Of a stretch of DNA of 64,000 bases, positions 9,573-20,562 are shown one piece after another. Both the position numbers and the translations under genes were made by a program. Numbering within the stretch: the first letter of the stretch is position 1; every line of letters begins with the position of its first letter. The notes under the pieces are model-generated. The model saw only the letters and a list, made by a program, of their open reading frames with translations, did not search any database and had not been told where the DNA came from. Origin of the DNA: an uncultured SAR116 cluster alpha proteobacterium. Lineage in GTDB: Bacteria; Pseudomonadota; Alphaproteobacteria; Puniceispirillales; Puniceispirillaceae. Where the stretch lies: NCBI GenBank assembly GCA_902518965.1, contig CABYIQ010000008.1, positions 1 through 64,000 of the forward strand, read 5' to 3'.

Positions 9573-11540
9573 ATGGCGCAGCATAATCTTTATCCGAATG
9601 TCTTCAGGCCTCTGAAAATTGGACAGACTGAGGTGCGCAACCGTATTTTTGTTCCAGCCCATACCACCAATTATGGTGAGAATAATTTACCTTCAGACCG
9701 CCATTTAGCCTACCACAAAGCGCGAGCGGCAGGTGGGGCGGGGTTAATAATTTTTGAAGGTATTCGGGTTCATAAATCCTCGCTAGGCCGGCAGCAGGGT
9801 GTAAATGGCTATGAAGCCGCTTCGATACCCAAATTCAGTGAAATAGCCAAGGCAGTGCAGGGTGAGGGAAGCCGCCTTTTTGGACAAATTTTGCATCTAG
9901 GGCGACATATCGATGGGAATTTTGCAAGGATGGCCTCGTGGTCAGCATCCTCTATACCGTGGACAGCGACGGCTCCGGCCCCACACCCAATGACTGAAAA
10001 TGAAATTAAATTAGTTATAGGAGCACATGCAGATGTAGCTGCTAACCTATTGGAAGCTGGGTTAGATGGTATTGAATTACAGCTTGCCCATGGTCATCTA
10101 CTGCAACAGTTTTTATCGCCTATAGCAAATGAGCGTGGAGATAAATATGGCGGTAACTTAGAAAACCGAATGCGCATTGTGCTGGAAACAGCCACAGCAG
10201 TTCGCCAAATGATCGGGGCAGACCGCACCATGGGTGTAAGAATAAGCGCAGATGAATTTCTACAAGGTGGGCTAACACTCGATGATATGTGCGCAGTGAT
10301 TTTCAAGCTTGCTTCAGCTGTTCAGCTTGATTTTGTAAACGTTTCACATTCTGCCTATCATGGCAGCTATACTATTTCTACTCAGATGGCCGACATGGCT
10401 TTTAGTAATCAGCAATTTAGATATCTAACAGAGGCGATAAGTACAAATCTTGATGGATTAGAAAGAAAGCCAGTGATTATGTCAGTTTGTCGTTACAATC
10501 GCGTCGAATTGGCAGAAGATATGTTAGCGACTGGAAAGGCTGATATGATAGGTATGGCCCGCGCTCATGTAGCTGATCCCGATTTAGTTAATAAGGCTTA
10601 CTCAGGAAACGTTAAGGACACCATTCCTTGTATTGGATGTAATCAGGGTTGTGCAGATATGCTAGCCCAGTCACTTGCGATATCATGTTTGACAAACCCA
10701 AGAGCCGGCAAGGAGGCAGATTGGCCAGCTCCTCTCCTGCAATCAACCAAAGTTAAAAAACCAGTGTTAGTCGTTGGCGGCGGCCCAGCGGGGATGGAAG
10801 CGTCTGGTATTTTAGCAGAGCGGGGATTTTCAGTGACGCTTGCAGACAGTCATTCAGTTTTAGGAGGCACTTTAAATTGGCTGGAAAAAATGCCGTTGCG
10901 AAAGGAATTTTTGCAGTTAAAAAAGCGTCAGATGCGGCGTCTTGAGCAGCATAAGGTGAACCTTCAGCTGGAGTGTAAAGTCGAAGATGATATGCTAGAG
11001 AAGCATCAAGATAGCCACATTATCTGGGCTGCTGGAGCTCAGGCTCAGGCTCAGGCTCTATCTAGTGGCGGGCTCGCACTTACTCTCGAACAAGCTCTTA
11101 CAGACCCGGAAAAACTTGGAAAAAAAGTTTTGATGGTTGACCATCTCGGCACCTGGGCTGTTGTTTCAGTGGCAGAATTTCTCGCCGATATAGGAAAACA
11201 AGTAAGCCTTATCGTGCCAACGGGCATCGCTGGTTGGAAAATAAGCATCTATAGTTCCTTTGCCTTAAAACATCGATTAAAAGAAAAAAATGTTCAATTG
11301 ATCCCGGGTCACCGGTTACTTGATTTTGCAAATGGGCGTGCGGATATTGAAGATTTGTCTGTACATGATAGTACTCAGGCCCTCTTAGCGGATAGTGTTA
11401 TCGCACCAATTTCCGGCAAACCAAATGGGCCACCGGATAAGGATAGAGCTATTTTGAATATTGGCGATAGTGTATCGGCCAGAACTGCCCTTGAAGCGGT
11501 GTATGAGGGACATGAAACAGCCTTATTCTTGGGGAGTTGA
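9573..11540 (+). CDS. OYE-family FMN/FAD oxidoreductase (2,4-dienoyl-CoA reductase / trimethylamine dehydrogenase type)
   Basis: N-terminal FRPLKIGQTEVRNRIFVPAHTTNYGENNLPSDRHLAYH; CIGCNQGCAD Fe-S cysteines; VLVVGGGPAGMEASGILAERG Rossmann motif. Confidence 0.85.
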   Translation: MAQHNLYPNVFRPLKIGQTEVRNRIFVPAHTTNYGENNLPSDRHLAYHKARAAGGAGLIIFEGIRVHKSSLGRQQGVNGYEAASIPKFSEIAKAVQGEGSRLFGQILHLGRHIDGNFARMASWSASSIPWTATAPAPHPMTENEIKLVIGAHADVAANLLEAGLDGIELQLAHGHLLQQFLSPIANERGDKYGGNLENRMRIVLETATAVRQMIGADRTMGVRISADEFLQGGLTLDDMCAVIFKLASAVQLDFVNVSHSAYHGSYTISTQMADMAFSNQQFRYLTEAISTNLDGLERKPVIMSVCRYNRVELAEDMLATGKADMIGMARAHVADPDLVNKAYSGNVKDTIPCIGCNQGCADMLAQSLAISCLTNPRAGKEADWPAPLLQSTKVKKPVLVVGGGPAGMEASGILAERGFSVTLADSHSVLGGTLNWLEKMPLRKEFLQLKKRQMRRLEQHKVNLQLECKVEDDMLEKHQDSHIIWAAGAQAQAQALSSGGLALTLEQALTDPEKLGKKVLMVDHLGTWAVVSVAEFLADIGKQVSLIVPTGIAGWKISIYSSFALKHRLKEKNVQLIPGHRLLDFANGRADIEDLSVHDSTQALLADSVIAPISGKPNGPPDKDRAILNIGDSVSARTALEAVYEGHETALFLGS

Positions 11541-11570
11541 AACAACTATTTAATCAGCTTATGGACAAGT

Positions 11571-12323
11571 CTATTGGGCGCTATAGCCGCCATCTACTAA
11601 TAGATCTGTGCCGGTAATAAAAGATGATGCGTCGGAAGCAAGAAACAAAGCTGCTTTGGCTATGTCTTCAGCTTCTCCCAAGCGACCTAATGGATATGCT
11701 GTCTTGAGTGCTTTTTCTGCCTCTTCTGCTGTACCATAAATCTCAGTTAGTCGAGGAGTAAGAACAGCGCCTGGAGAAAGTGCTACCACTCTAATGCCGT
11801 CCTCAGCATGGTCTAGGGCTAGAGCTCGGGTAAATTGTAATATTCCACCTTTAGTGGTGCAGTAAGGAACCGCACCTTTAATTGCAACGTGGCCTAGCTG
11901 AGAAGCTATATTTATAATGACTCCGTTGCCTAAAGCCTGCATCTGAGGTATCACCATTTTGGAAATCAAAAATGCCCCAGTTAGGTTAACTGAAATTGCC
12001 GTTTGCCATTCTTCAAGAGACAATTCAGTGATCGGTGCGCGCCGTGTGCGAGCTGCTGCATTGTTCACCAGAATATCAACAGCTTTGTTTTTTTTCAAAA
12101 TTGGGGAGAGTTTTGTTTCAAGCTGTTCTGCGTCTGATATATCAACCTCTACGATGGAAGTTTTTTCCCCGAACTCTTCTTTAAGGGTTTTGAGTGGGTC
12201 TAATGATTGGTCCACTAGAATCAGATGCGCTCCAGCAGTATGATAACTTCTGGCAATAGCTTGCCCAATTCCCTGAGCTGCACCGCTGACCAATGCTGTT
12301 TTTCCTTTAAGGTCATTCAGCAT
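11571..12323 (-). CDS. SDR-family oxidoreductase
   Basis: KTALVSGAAQGIGQAIA, ILVNNAAAR, YCTTKGG active site. Confidence 0.9.
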   Translation of the reverse strand: MLNDLKGKTALVSGAAQGIGQAIARSYHTAGAHLILVDQSLDPLKTLKEEFGEKTSIVEVDISDAEQLETKLSPILKKNKAVDILVNNAAARTRRAPITELSLEEWQTAISVNLTGAFLISKMVIPQMQALGNGVIINIASQLGHVAIKGAVPYCTTKGGILQFTRALALDHAEDGIRVVALSPGAVLTPRLTEIYGTAEEAEKALKTAYPLGRLGEAEDIAKAALFLASDASSFITGTDLLVDGGYSAQ

Positions 12324-12388
12324 TTCTATTGGCTCTCCTGACTGGATGAATTTGCCTTATACTGTTTCTTTTCAGCCGGCCAAACACT

Positions 12389-12871
12389 TCATTGAAGTGC
12401 TTCAAGAATTGCCTCAGCACTAGAACCAGTCAATTGACCAGGCTCTTCAATAAAGGAATGTATAATGATACCTTTGTCTGCAATAAAGCCGCATCGTTTT
12501 GCTCGTTCACCCAAAACTGGTCCAAAATCCCTTGTCACTCCCAAGGCTTGGGCTAGTTCAGCTCGGCTGTCTGCAAGCATTACAATTTTGCCTAAGGCTC
12601 CAACTTGTTCTCCCCAGGCCTTCATAACATGAGCATCATTCACTGATATGCAGGCTACAACATCAACAGCTTTCCTAGCGAATGAGTCAAAGAGCCGAAC
12701 AAAACCAGGTAAATGGGTGTTTGTGCAGGTCTGCGTAAAGGCGCCAGGTACGTAAAAGAAAACAACTCTTCTCTCTCCGCACCAGTCTAAAAGATTAATT
12801 TCCTCGACGGAGTCTTCTGTTTTTGTGTGAATTGTAACGTTAGGAAGTTTTGTTCCGACAGCTAAAGCCAT
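12389..12871 (-). CDS. Peroxiredoxin (Prx5/redoxin family)
   Basis: VVFFYVPGAFTQTCTNTHLPGF; ORF track starts at 12898 but the ATG at 12871 (MALAVGTKLPNV) fits the family start. Confidence 0.85.
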   Translation of the reverse strand: MALAVGTKLPNVTIHTKTEDSVEEINLLDWCGERRVVFFYVPGAFTQTCTNTHLPGFVRLFDSFARKAVDVVACISVNDAHVMKAWGEQVGALGKIVMLADSRAELAQALGVTRDFGPVLGERAKRCGFIADKGIIIHSFIEEPGQLTGSSAEAILEALQ

Positions 12872-12994
12872 TTCAGCACCCAAATAAATTAATTGCAAAA
12901 TTTACCTATTTCACTAAATCAAATTCATTTGCAGTTGTCCACTTAGAGACTTTTATAATCAATGCATACGGTGATTATTTCAATGTGTGGCCAT

Positions 12995-13996
12995 CTAAGA
13001 ACTGAATTGGTCCTCGTATGCAAATAATGAAACTGCGCCTCCAGTATGAAGGAAGATGACATCTCCATCCTCTGAAATTTGGCCAGACTGAATCTGGCCA
13101 ATCAATCCTGCCATGCCCTTTCCTGAATAGACGGGATCGAGCAAAATACCCTCATTACGGGCGAGCATATTTGTGGCCTCAACCATTGTCTGAGTTGGAA
13201 TGCCATATCCTTCGCCAACATAGCCATCATCTACGATTACCTTTTCGCGGGGTAGGGGTTTGTCTGTAAGCTGGGCAGCAGTTTTCACAGCTAGATTGTA
13301 AACATTTTCAATTTGGACCTGTTCTGGCTGACGCACGCTTATACCTAGGATCGGAATATCGCATTTCAGAGCATGAAAACCAGCAATCATGCCAGCATGG
13401 GTGCCCGCGCTGCCTGTTGATAGGACAACAAGCTTAGGATGAATTTGCATGGCTTTACATTGCTCTAACAATTCCTGCGCTGTTGAAACATAGCCAAGTG
13501 CGCCAATTTCATTAGAACCGCCACCGGGAATAAAATATGCATTTCGCCCTTCTGACTTCAGTCGCTCAGTAACCGCTTTGGCTTCTGCGTTCATATCTAG
13601 GCCAGCGGGGCGGAATTCGATTTTTGTGTTAAACATGCGGTCAAATAGAACGTTTCCTGTCTGCTCATACTCTGCGCTTTTTTTAGGAACTCTGCGTTCA
13701 AGAAGAGCGTAACAGTCAATGCCAAGCTTACAGGCTGCTGCTGCTGTCTGGCGAACATGATTGGATTGCACCGCCCCTTGCGTGACAACAATGTCAGCCC
13801 CGATCTCCAAGGCATCTGCCATGAGAAATTCTAGCTTGCGTGTTTTATTTCCGCCAGTTGCAAGTCCGGTACAGTCATCCCGCTTTATCCATAAACGGGG
13901 CCCTTTTAGGGCTTTAGTTAATCGGGGCATTTCTTCCAATGCTGTTGGCTGGTGACATAAATTCACGCGTTTAAATCCCGCTAAAATGTCGCCCAT
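12995..13996 (-). CDS. D-cysteine desulfhydrase / ACC deaminase-like PLP enzyme
   Basis: LWIKRDDCTGLATGGNKTRKLEFL, QGAVQSNHVRQTAAAACKLG; family-level call. Confidence 0.8.
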   Translation of the reverse strand: MGDILAGFKRVNLCHQPTALEEMPRLTKALKGPRLWIKRDDCTGLATGGNKTRKLEFLMADALEIGADIVVTQGAVQSNHVRQTAAAACKLGIDCYALLERRVPKKSAEYEQTGNVLFDRMFNTKIEFRPAGLDMNAEAKAVTERLKSEGRNAYFIPGGGSNEIGALGYVSTAQELLEQCKAMQIHPKLVVLSTGSAGTHAGMIAGFHALKCDIPILGISVRQPEQVQIENVYNLAVKTAAQLTDKPLPREKVIVDDGYVGEGYGIPTQTMVEATNMLARNEGILLDPVYSGKGMAGLIGQIQSGQISEDGDVIFLHTGGAVSLFAYEDQFSS

Positions 13997-14046
13997 ATTG
14001 TTCCCCTTTTTATATTTGCAAGTGTTTCTATGCTCTAAAGTTTGGG

Positions 14047-14883
14047 TCAGTTCTCTGAAACTAGTCTTGAATCAAGAAGTTGACCCTCGCGCGCCAGGAT
14101 TGGATAGGCAATTGAGGCGATGTGACTGTTAAATTCTTTAAATGCCAGTCCTGTTTCAAGATGCAAATCACTTGATTCAAGAACTTCTACCCGCCCTTTA
14201 GCCAAGCGTTTCAGATGGCTTTTTCTGCTTTTTCTTTGGCGTAGGGTAAATTCGTTCTTCTCTTCAAGTAATTGCCGCGCAATGCCAACATCACCAGAAA
14301 CCAGAACATTGCCTGCTAAAGAGATATTTGCAATTACCTTGTCGTGCATGCTGCAAAGTTCCGCTAAACCCTCTGAAGAAAAGCGGATACCTTCTCGGTC
14401 TTTGTTTGCGGCAAGCTTTGAAAGTGTCTTTGAAATCACATCTCCTGCTGCTTCAATTGCGATTGCAAATTCAAGAAGGTTGCTCAATTCCTTTCGGTGG
14501 GCATCGTTGCTGTTTTTAATGCTGCTCACACCAGATAGTTCTGATACATAACGCCGCGTCCCATTAAGGGCTTCATTGATGACCAAATCTTTTTTTACAA
14601 CCCTATCCATTTGCTTGACGTCATATTCCTTAAATAATTCCATGATGGGGAGCATCATTTCTTCGGTCAGTAGAAGCATCCTTTGTATTTCACGCCTAAT
14701 ACTCGCAATCGCTACTTCAATATTGTCTAAATTATCGTGATTAATCACAGAACGGTAATGCACTGGCATTTCATCTAAACTCGCTAATTCTTTAGCCATT
14801 AATTTTGAAGCTGCGCGTTCTAAAAGACCACTGAATGGCACAGCCAATAGCAATAATAAATTAAATGCTGTGATGTAGGAAGT
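14047..14883 (-). pseudogene. 5'-truncated Na/Pi-cotransporter family protein (PhoU-like C-terminal part only)
   Basis: Reading upstream of the TTG at 14853 gives SYITAFNLLLLLAVPFSGLLERAAS, the last transmembrane portion, then unrelated sequence and a stop; the transporter core is missing. Confidence 0.65.
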
Positions 14884-15147
14884 ACGCCGCGTGAACTATC
14901 TGAGAATTTTCCCCATTTGGATTTTAATAATTTAGATGAATGCTGGTGGCATCAAGGTGAAAAAGATCACCGCGGCATCTCTGTTGAGCCTGAAGAGGTT
15001 TTGATGGAAAGGGCGAGCAGGTTTTCTGCATATCTAAAGCGCGAAAACATTCACTCAACAGCAATTGTTTCTCATGGTAATTTTATTCGTGCGTTGACTG
15101 GAATAAAACCTAATAATTGTGACATACTTGAGTTTGACCCTCATTAA
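14869..15147 (+). pseudogene. 5'-truncated histidine phosphatase (phosphoglycerate mutase-like) fragment
   Basis: In-frame reading from about 14869: CDVGSTPRELSENFPHLDFNNLDECWWHQGE...IVSHGNFIRALTG; the N-terminal RHG motif half is absent. Confidence 0.65.
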
Positions 15148-15190
15148 TTTTTAGGAATATTTTCTGTTTCTAGACAATACAGGCTTGCAA

Positions 15191-16693
15191 ATGGAGAAAA
15201 AATATATTTTGGCTATCGACCAGGGGACCACTTCAACCCGGGCGATCATCTTTGACCAGAAGCTCCAACCTCTGGCCACGGCACAAGAAGAGTTTGCTCA
15301 GCACTTTCCACAATCTGGCTGGGTGGAGCATGACCCTGAAGATTTATGGCTAACAACAGTAGCTATGTGTCAGCAGGCATGTGAGCGCGAGAATGTAGAT
15401 CCTGTTCATATTGCTGCTATCGGCATCACTAACCAGCGTGAAACGACGATTGTTTGGAACCGGCATACTGGACGTGCGATATACAATGCCATTGTTTGGC
15501 AGGATCGCCGCACAGCTGATTATTGTCGATTCCTGAAAGAGGCCGGTCATGAACCAGAGGTTACGCGCAAGACAGGGTTGCTACTTGATCCCTATTTTTC
15601 GGCAACAAAGCTGAATTGGATTCTTGAAAATGTAGATGGTGCGCGCGCTGCAGCAGATGCTGGCGATCTTTTATTTGGAACAGTTGATAGTTATCTTATT
15701 TGGAGGCTCACAAACGGGGCCTCGCATGTAACTGACGCAACCAACGCTGCGCGAACCATGATGTACAACATCTCAGAGGGGTGTTGGGATGATGAGCTGT
15801 TGGCGTTGTTCGACATTCCCAAAAAAATGCTGCCACAAGTGCGAGACAGCTCTGGCGATTTTGGTGTGACACGACCTGATTTGTTCAGCGGTTTCAAAAT
15901 TCCCATTTTAGGAGTGGCTGGCGATCAGCAGGCCGCTACCGTCGGTCAGGCCTGTTTTGAGCCTGGCATGGTCAAATCCACCTATGGTACTGGTTGTTTT
16001 GCTCTAATGAATACAGGCAATAAATTGGTTTTTTCCAATAACAAACTGCTTACCACCATTGCATATCAGATTAATGGTGAGCCAGTTTTTGCATTAGAGG
16101 GTTCAATTTTTGTTGCGGGTGCTGTGGTGCAGTGGCTGCGTGATGGGCTGAAAATGATTCAGCACGCCTCTGAGACAAAGGCATTGGCCGAAGCTGCCAG
16201 TGATACAGAACAGGTCTATTTTGTTCCCGCCTTTACTGGCCTTGGGGCGCCCTATTGGAATGCTGATTGCCGTGGTGCTATTTTTGGGCTTACCCGGAAT
16301 ACAGGTCCTGCAGAGATTGCAAAGGCAGCACTTGAAAGTGTGGCTTTTCAGACACGTGATTTGATTGAGGCGATGCGGGAGGATTGGGGAGGGTCTGGTC
16401 AGGCTGTCTTACGAATCGATGGTGGCATGGTTGCAAATGACTGGGCGATGCAGGCGTTGGCTGACCAACTTGGATCTCCTGTTGACCGGCCAACCATTAC
16501 CGAAACAACAGCGGCCGGTGCTGCCTATCTTGCGGGACTGGCTGCAGGTCTCTGTCCAAAGCCGGCAGATTTCGCTCAGCAATGGGTGCTTGAAAAGCGC
16601 TTTGAACCTAGACAGTCTTGTGAACACACAGATACGCTTTATGTAGGATGGCAGCGTGCTGTGGCCCGGTTGCTTCATGACCCAAAAATCTGA
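15191..16693 (+). CDS. glpK: Glycerol kinase
   Basis: [57 protein letters not shown]. Confidence 0.95.
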   Translation: MEKKYILAIDQGTTSTRAIIFDQKLQPLATAQEEFAQHFPQSGWVEHDPEDLWLTTVAMCQQACERENVDPVHIAAIGITNQRETTIVWNRHTGRAIYNAIVWQDRRTADYCRFLKEAGHEPEVTRKTGLLLDPYFSATKLNWILENVDGARAAADAGDLLFGTVDSYLIWRLTNGASHVTDATNAARTMMYNISEGCWDDELLALFDIPKKMLPQVRDSSGDFGVTRPDLFSGFKIPILGVAGDQQAATVGQACFEPGMVKSTYGTGCFALMNTGNKLVFSNNKLLTTIAYQINGEPVFALEGSIFVAGAVVQWLRDGLKMIQHASETKALAEAASDTEQVYFVPAFTGLGAPYWNADCRGAIFGLTRNTGPAEIAKAALESVAFQTRDLIEAMREDWGGSGQAVLRIDGGMVANDWAMQALADQLGSPVDRPTITETTAAGAAYLAGLAAGLCPKPADFAQQWVLEKRFEPRQSCEHTDTLYVGWQRAVARLLHDPKI

Positions 16694-16761
16694 CTGCACC
16701 CTAACAGCAGATAAAGACCGTACTAGATAAGTTCTAAGTAAAAAAGATAGGAACACGTACA

Positions 16762-17343
16762 ATGAGTAACGATCAATTAATGAAACAAGTGTTTATAGAG
16801 GGGCGTACTCATCGTATTTTCAAAGATAGGCCTATTGATGAAAGCTTGCTTCATCGGCTTTATGAATTAGCAAAAATTGCGCCTTCTTCCTCTAATCTTT
16901 GCCCCATGCGAATCTCGTTTGTAGTATCGAAGCAACAAAAGCAAAAGGTGATTGATGCAGCAGCAGAGGGCAATAAACCAAAAATTGAATCAGCACCTGT
17001 GGTAGCCATCGTTGCTCACGACACAAAATTTACCGACCATATTGAAAAATTAGCACCTCATATGAATGCTGAAACCTTTCGGCAGCAAAGTGAGGAAAAA
17101 TTGAAACAAGTTGCAATAGAAAATAGCTGGCTGCAGGCTGGTTTTTTGATTTCAGCAGCGCGCGCCCTTGGTCTTGATTGTGGCCCGATGGGTGGTTTTA
17201 ATAAGGCAATGATAGACAATACTTTTTATAAAGACTCTTCATGGCGCTCTAATTTTTTGATGAACATAGGATATGGTGATGAAACTCAACTGCATCCACG
17301 TGGCCATCGCCTTTCTTTTTATGATGCATGTTCAATTCTTTAA
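16762..17343 (+). CDS. Nitroreductase-family protein, RutE/malonic semialdehyde reductase-like
   Basis: RTHRIFKDRPIDESLLHRLYELAKIAPSSSNLCPMR...AARALGLDCGPMGGF. Confidence 0.8.
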   Translation: MSNDQLMKQVFIEGRTHRIFKDRPIDESLLHRLYELAKIAPSSSNLCPMRISFVVSKQQKQKVIDAAAEGNKPKIESAPVVAIVAHDTKFTDHIEKLAPHMNAETFRQQSEEKLKQVAIENSWLQAGFLISAARALGLDCGPMGGFNKAMIDNTFYKDSSWRSNFLMNIGYGDETQLHPRGHRLSFYDACSIL

Positions 17344-17544
17344 TGGCGTTAAATGGAATTAGCTTTTTGGAACTACAGCTTAGTTCCATGGGCTTCTGTA
17401 GATTGGCAGAATTGATTCACGATTAATCCGTTAGCCTGTGGTACTGAAGTTTTAAATCATTTCGCCAAAACTAAGATATTCCTCCCTAAAATACATTCTC
17501 CCATATAGATAGACACAGACAATAGCTTATGATTTCATAATCAC

Positions 17545-18420
17545 ATGTCACGTCCTGTATTTATTGAGGCGGCTCTAAATGGCCCATGGTCGCAAAGACG
17601 ACAGCCCCTGATGCCTGTGACAACTGATGCGTTGATTGCCCAGGGTATTGATTGCGCCAGAGCTGGAGCGTCAGTCATACATATCCATGTCTATGATCCT
17701 GACACTGGTCAACAATTCGAGAATTTTGATGCCTATAGGACAGTAATAGAGGGCATTCGTGAATATGAAGATGTGATTGTCTACCCCACATTGCCTCTTT
17801 CTGGCTTTGGTAAGACTGACCAGACCTTTACTGCTGAAGCCCGCTTTAAAACTGTTGAGAAACTTGCTAAAGCAGGTCTTCTGGAATGGTCCGTGATTGA
17901 TCCTGGCACAACTCAGATAACAGAACTGGATCCCACAAATAGCGAACAAGTTCAGTTTTTATATATTAACAGTGAAGCTGAAATCAGATACGGTCTTGAG
18001 CTTGCCAGCCGGTATGATTTTGTTCCCAGCTTTGCTATTTATGAGCCGGGGTTTTTGCGCTTGGGCGCGATGCTCTTCAAAAATGCAAAGGGCTGCCCCA
18101 GACCGATTTACCGTTTTATGTTTTCTGATAAATTCAGCTTTGGCTTTCCGGCTGAGGAGATATATCTATTAGCCTACATCGACTTGTTAAAACAGACCAA
18201 CCCAGAAGCGGTTTGGATGATTGCTGGTCTACAGGTCAATCTGAGAGGGATTGTTAGTACATGTCTTGAGGCGGGTGGGCACATCCGAACTGGTTTGGAA
18301 GATAGCTACTTTTATTCTGAGACAGGCAATCTCGAACTTGTGAGACAGACAACAAAAATTGTCCTCAATGAAAATTATGAGATTGGCACAGCAGCACAAC
18401 TGCGCCAGCAACTAGCCTGA
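17545..18420 (+). CDS. BKACE-family protein (3-keto-5-aminohexanoate cleavage enzyme, DUF849)
   Basis: VFIEAALNG, CARAGASVIHIHVYDPDTG, ETCLEAGGHIRTGLED-type C-terminus (here STCLEAGGHIRTGLED). Confidence 0.8.
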   Translation: MSRPVFIEAALNGPWSQRRQPLMPVTTDALIAQGIDCARAGASVIHIHVYDPDTGQQFENFDAYRTVIEGIREYEDVIVYPTLPLSGFGKTDQTFTAEARFKTVEKLAKAGLLEWSVIDPGTTQITELDPTNSEQVQFLYINSEAEIRYGLELASRYDFVPSFAIYEPGFLRLGAMLFKNAKGCPRPIYRFMFSDKFSFGFPAEEIYLLAYIDLLKQTNPEAVWMIAGLQVNLRGIVSTCLEAGGHIRTGLEDSYFYSETGNLELVRQTTKIVLNENYEIGTAAQLRQQLA

Positions 18421-18473
18421 CTTTAAATTTTTTACGTCCCAAAAATGGTGCATGGCCATTTCTTTGATTTAAA

Positions 18474-19667
18474 TTAAATTAGCATAGGTAAATCAACTGG
18501 CGCACGGCTTGAAAGCAACTCCGCACCATCAGGGCGCACTACAATATTTTCTTCATGAACCATCATGAGCCCATCACCATAGCTAAGTGACGGTTCTATG
18601 GTAATCACCATATTTTCTTTCAATTCCGTTGCATCAAAGGAGGCGAGTGAAGGTTGTTCTGTTAATTGCATGCCCAATCCATGTCCAAGTCGACCTATAT
18701 CTCCACCAGATTGATCCATTTCCGCTAAAACTGCCGCAATACACTCAAATAAATCTAGACATGTGTTTCCAGGTTTAGCGGCCTCTATTCCCGTTTGCGT
18801 AGCTCTCCACAAAACATCATAAGCTCTTTTTGAATCTTCAGTGGCATGTTCAATCGACCAATTCCGGTCAAAATCACAAAAGTAGCCATCCCAAGTGCAA
18901 CCTGTATCAAGCATCATTATGTCTCCATGCTGAAGGGGACGTTGTGTTGGAGGTGAAATTACATTTGAGTAGCCCCCTTGACCGGCTGCGCCCACTAAAT
19001 ATGGTGCGTCATCAGCACCATGGCTGATCGCGCTCAGTCGAAACTCTCGAAACACCTCTTCAAGTGGGATTCCTATATGCGCAAACTCTGGAACAGCTTC
19101 AAAAGCCGCTGAGCCAATAGCACATATATATTTCAGTTTTTGAATTTCAGCTTTAGACTTAACCATCCGAAGTCCTTGCACAATGCCTGTTACATCAACT
19201 ATCTTTAGACCTTGAAGAGAGGTATTCAGGCGTTCCCAGTCAGAAAGGGGCATCTGTAATTTAGTCTCATGCCCTTTCATTAAGCCAATTTTTTCGCGCT
19301 CTTTAGCGAATGGCTTGAGCAGGTCAATCAAAAGACTTATGCCGTCATCCTCTGGATTGGGGGCACCCCATGTACGAATATCCTCGATCCAAGTTTGCCG
19401 CATTAATTCGGCACCTATTTCAGGAATTATTGCGACTGGTTTTCCGGTCGCTGGTACGAACAAAAACCAAGGTCGAGTGGGACTTTGCCAAAATAAAGTA
19501 TGAAAACCAGTAAAATAACGCACGTCCTGTTCACTCATTAATAGCATGCCAGCAACATCATTTGCAGCCATAAGAGTTTGCGCATTAGTTGTACGTTCAC
19601 TGAATTCTTTATCTGGGAACCCTCGGATTGGTTTCTCAAGGCTGACTGGCATGATTTTAATTTCCAT
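18474..19667 (-). CDS. M24-family Xaa-Pro peptidase/creatinase-like
   Basis: LDTGCTWDGYFCDFDRNWSI, GHGLGMQLTEQPSL, MVITIEPSLSY metal-binding motifs. Confidence 0.85.
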   Translation of the reverse strand: MEIKIMPVSLEKPIRGFPDKEFSERTTNAQTLMAANDVAGMLLMSEQDVRYFTGFHTLFWQSPTRPWFLFVPATGKPVAIIPEIGAELMRQTWIEDIRTWGAPNPEDDGISLLIDLLKPFAKEREKIGLMKGHETKLQMPLSDWERLNTSLQGLKIVDVTGIVQGLRMVKSKAEIQKLKYICAIGSAAFEAVPEFAHIGIPLEEVFREFRLSAISHGADDAPYLVGAAGQGGYSNVISPPTQRPLQHGDIMMLDTGCTWDGYFCDFDRNWSIEHATEDSKRAYDVLWRATQTGIEAAKPGNTCLDLFECIAAVLAEMDQSGGDIGRLGHGLGMQLTEQPSLASFDATELKENMVITIEPSLSYGDGLMMVHEENIVVRPDGAELLSSRAPVDLPMLI

Positions 19668-19914
19668 TTTTTGAGCACAGTTTTATGCCAAAACGCGTAG
19701 CATTTCATTTGTGACATATGTGCGTACAAAAGCAAAAATTAAATCATCAAATTACTTTAACTTTTGTACAGTAAGTCAAAAAGTAATTTTTAAAGAAACG
19801 GTGCTTGTTTAAGCAAAATATATACTTACTTATGTCGGATTTCTTGACGTAGAGCGTTCAGCGTAGCTGGAAATAAAGGACTATTTAGGTGTTTTTTTGG
19901 ATTGAAGCTTTACA

Positions 19915-20130
19915 GAGGCGTAGTTGAGTTTCATTCCGATACAAATTGAGTTCGCATGGACGATGTGTTCTCTTGGGCGGTAACTCAAAGCCGGCCCCAT
20001 ACCCAAAGGGGGACACCCCTAGAAACTCAACTACTCAAGAATCTTAGCAGTAAATGGTGACTTGAGAAGTGCCAATTTGTGAAGAGTGTTTCACTAATTG
20101 AAATAATGTATCTCAGTTGTGCTGAATAAC
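19915..20130. repeat. Structured noncoding repeat C, copy 1
   Basis: Perfect 13-bp stem GTAGTTGAGTTTC (19920-19932) / GAAACTCAACTAC (20022-20034); similar to 37495-37695 over about 200 bp. Confidence 0.75.
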
Positions 20131-20151
20131 ATTGTAAATAAAAAGCAGTTT

Positions 20152-20562
20152 TTACTTCTTGGGCGGCCTTTTTTCAAAACTGGGCAGTCCACTGGGTAAA
20201 TAATGATAAGGCTGCAAGTCACAGGTAAATATTGCAGCCTTTGCCTCAAATGTGCTTGGATCGTCCAATGTTCCGACTTTTACTATCATTGAATTAGGAC
20301 GAGATGGACTCTCCGTTCCAATTGCTGTTCCGCATTTATCACAAAAATGACGCGTGACCGGCGTTTCCAGATCTTTTCTAGAAAATGTAGTTACATTGCC
20401 TGAACTGTAACTGAACGAATCTTTGGGAAACACCATAACAATATTTGGATTACCACCCGTAATATACTGGCATTCCCTGCAATGACATTGGAAAGCAGTT
20501 TCTGGATCAGAACTAATTTCATATCTAATATTTTGGCAGTAACACCCACCAGAAATTTTCAT
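20152..20562 (-). CDS. GFA-family protein (CENP-V/GFA domain)
   Basis: GGCYCQNIRYE, CHCRECQYITGG, HFCDKCGTAIG zinc motifs. Confidence 0.85.
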   Translation of the reverse strand: MKISGGCYCQNIRYEISSDPETAFQCHCRECQYITGGNPNIVMVFPKDSFSYSSGNVTTFSRKDLETPVTRHFCDKCGTAIGTESPSRPNSMIVKVGTLDDPSTFEAKAAIFTCDLQPYHYLPSGLPSFEKRPPKK

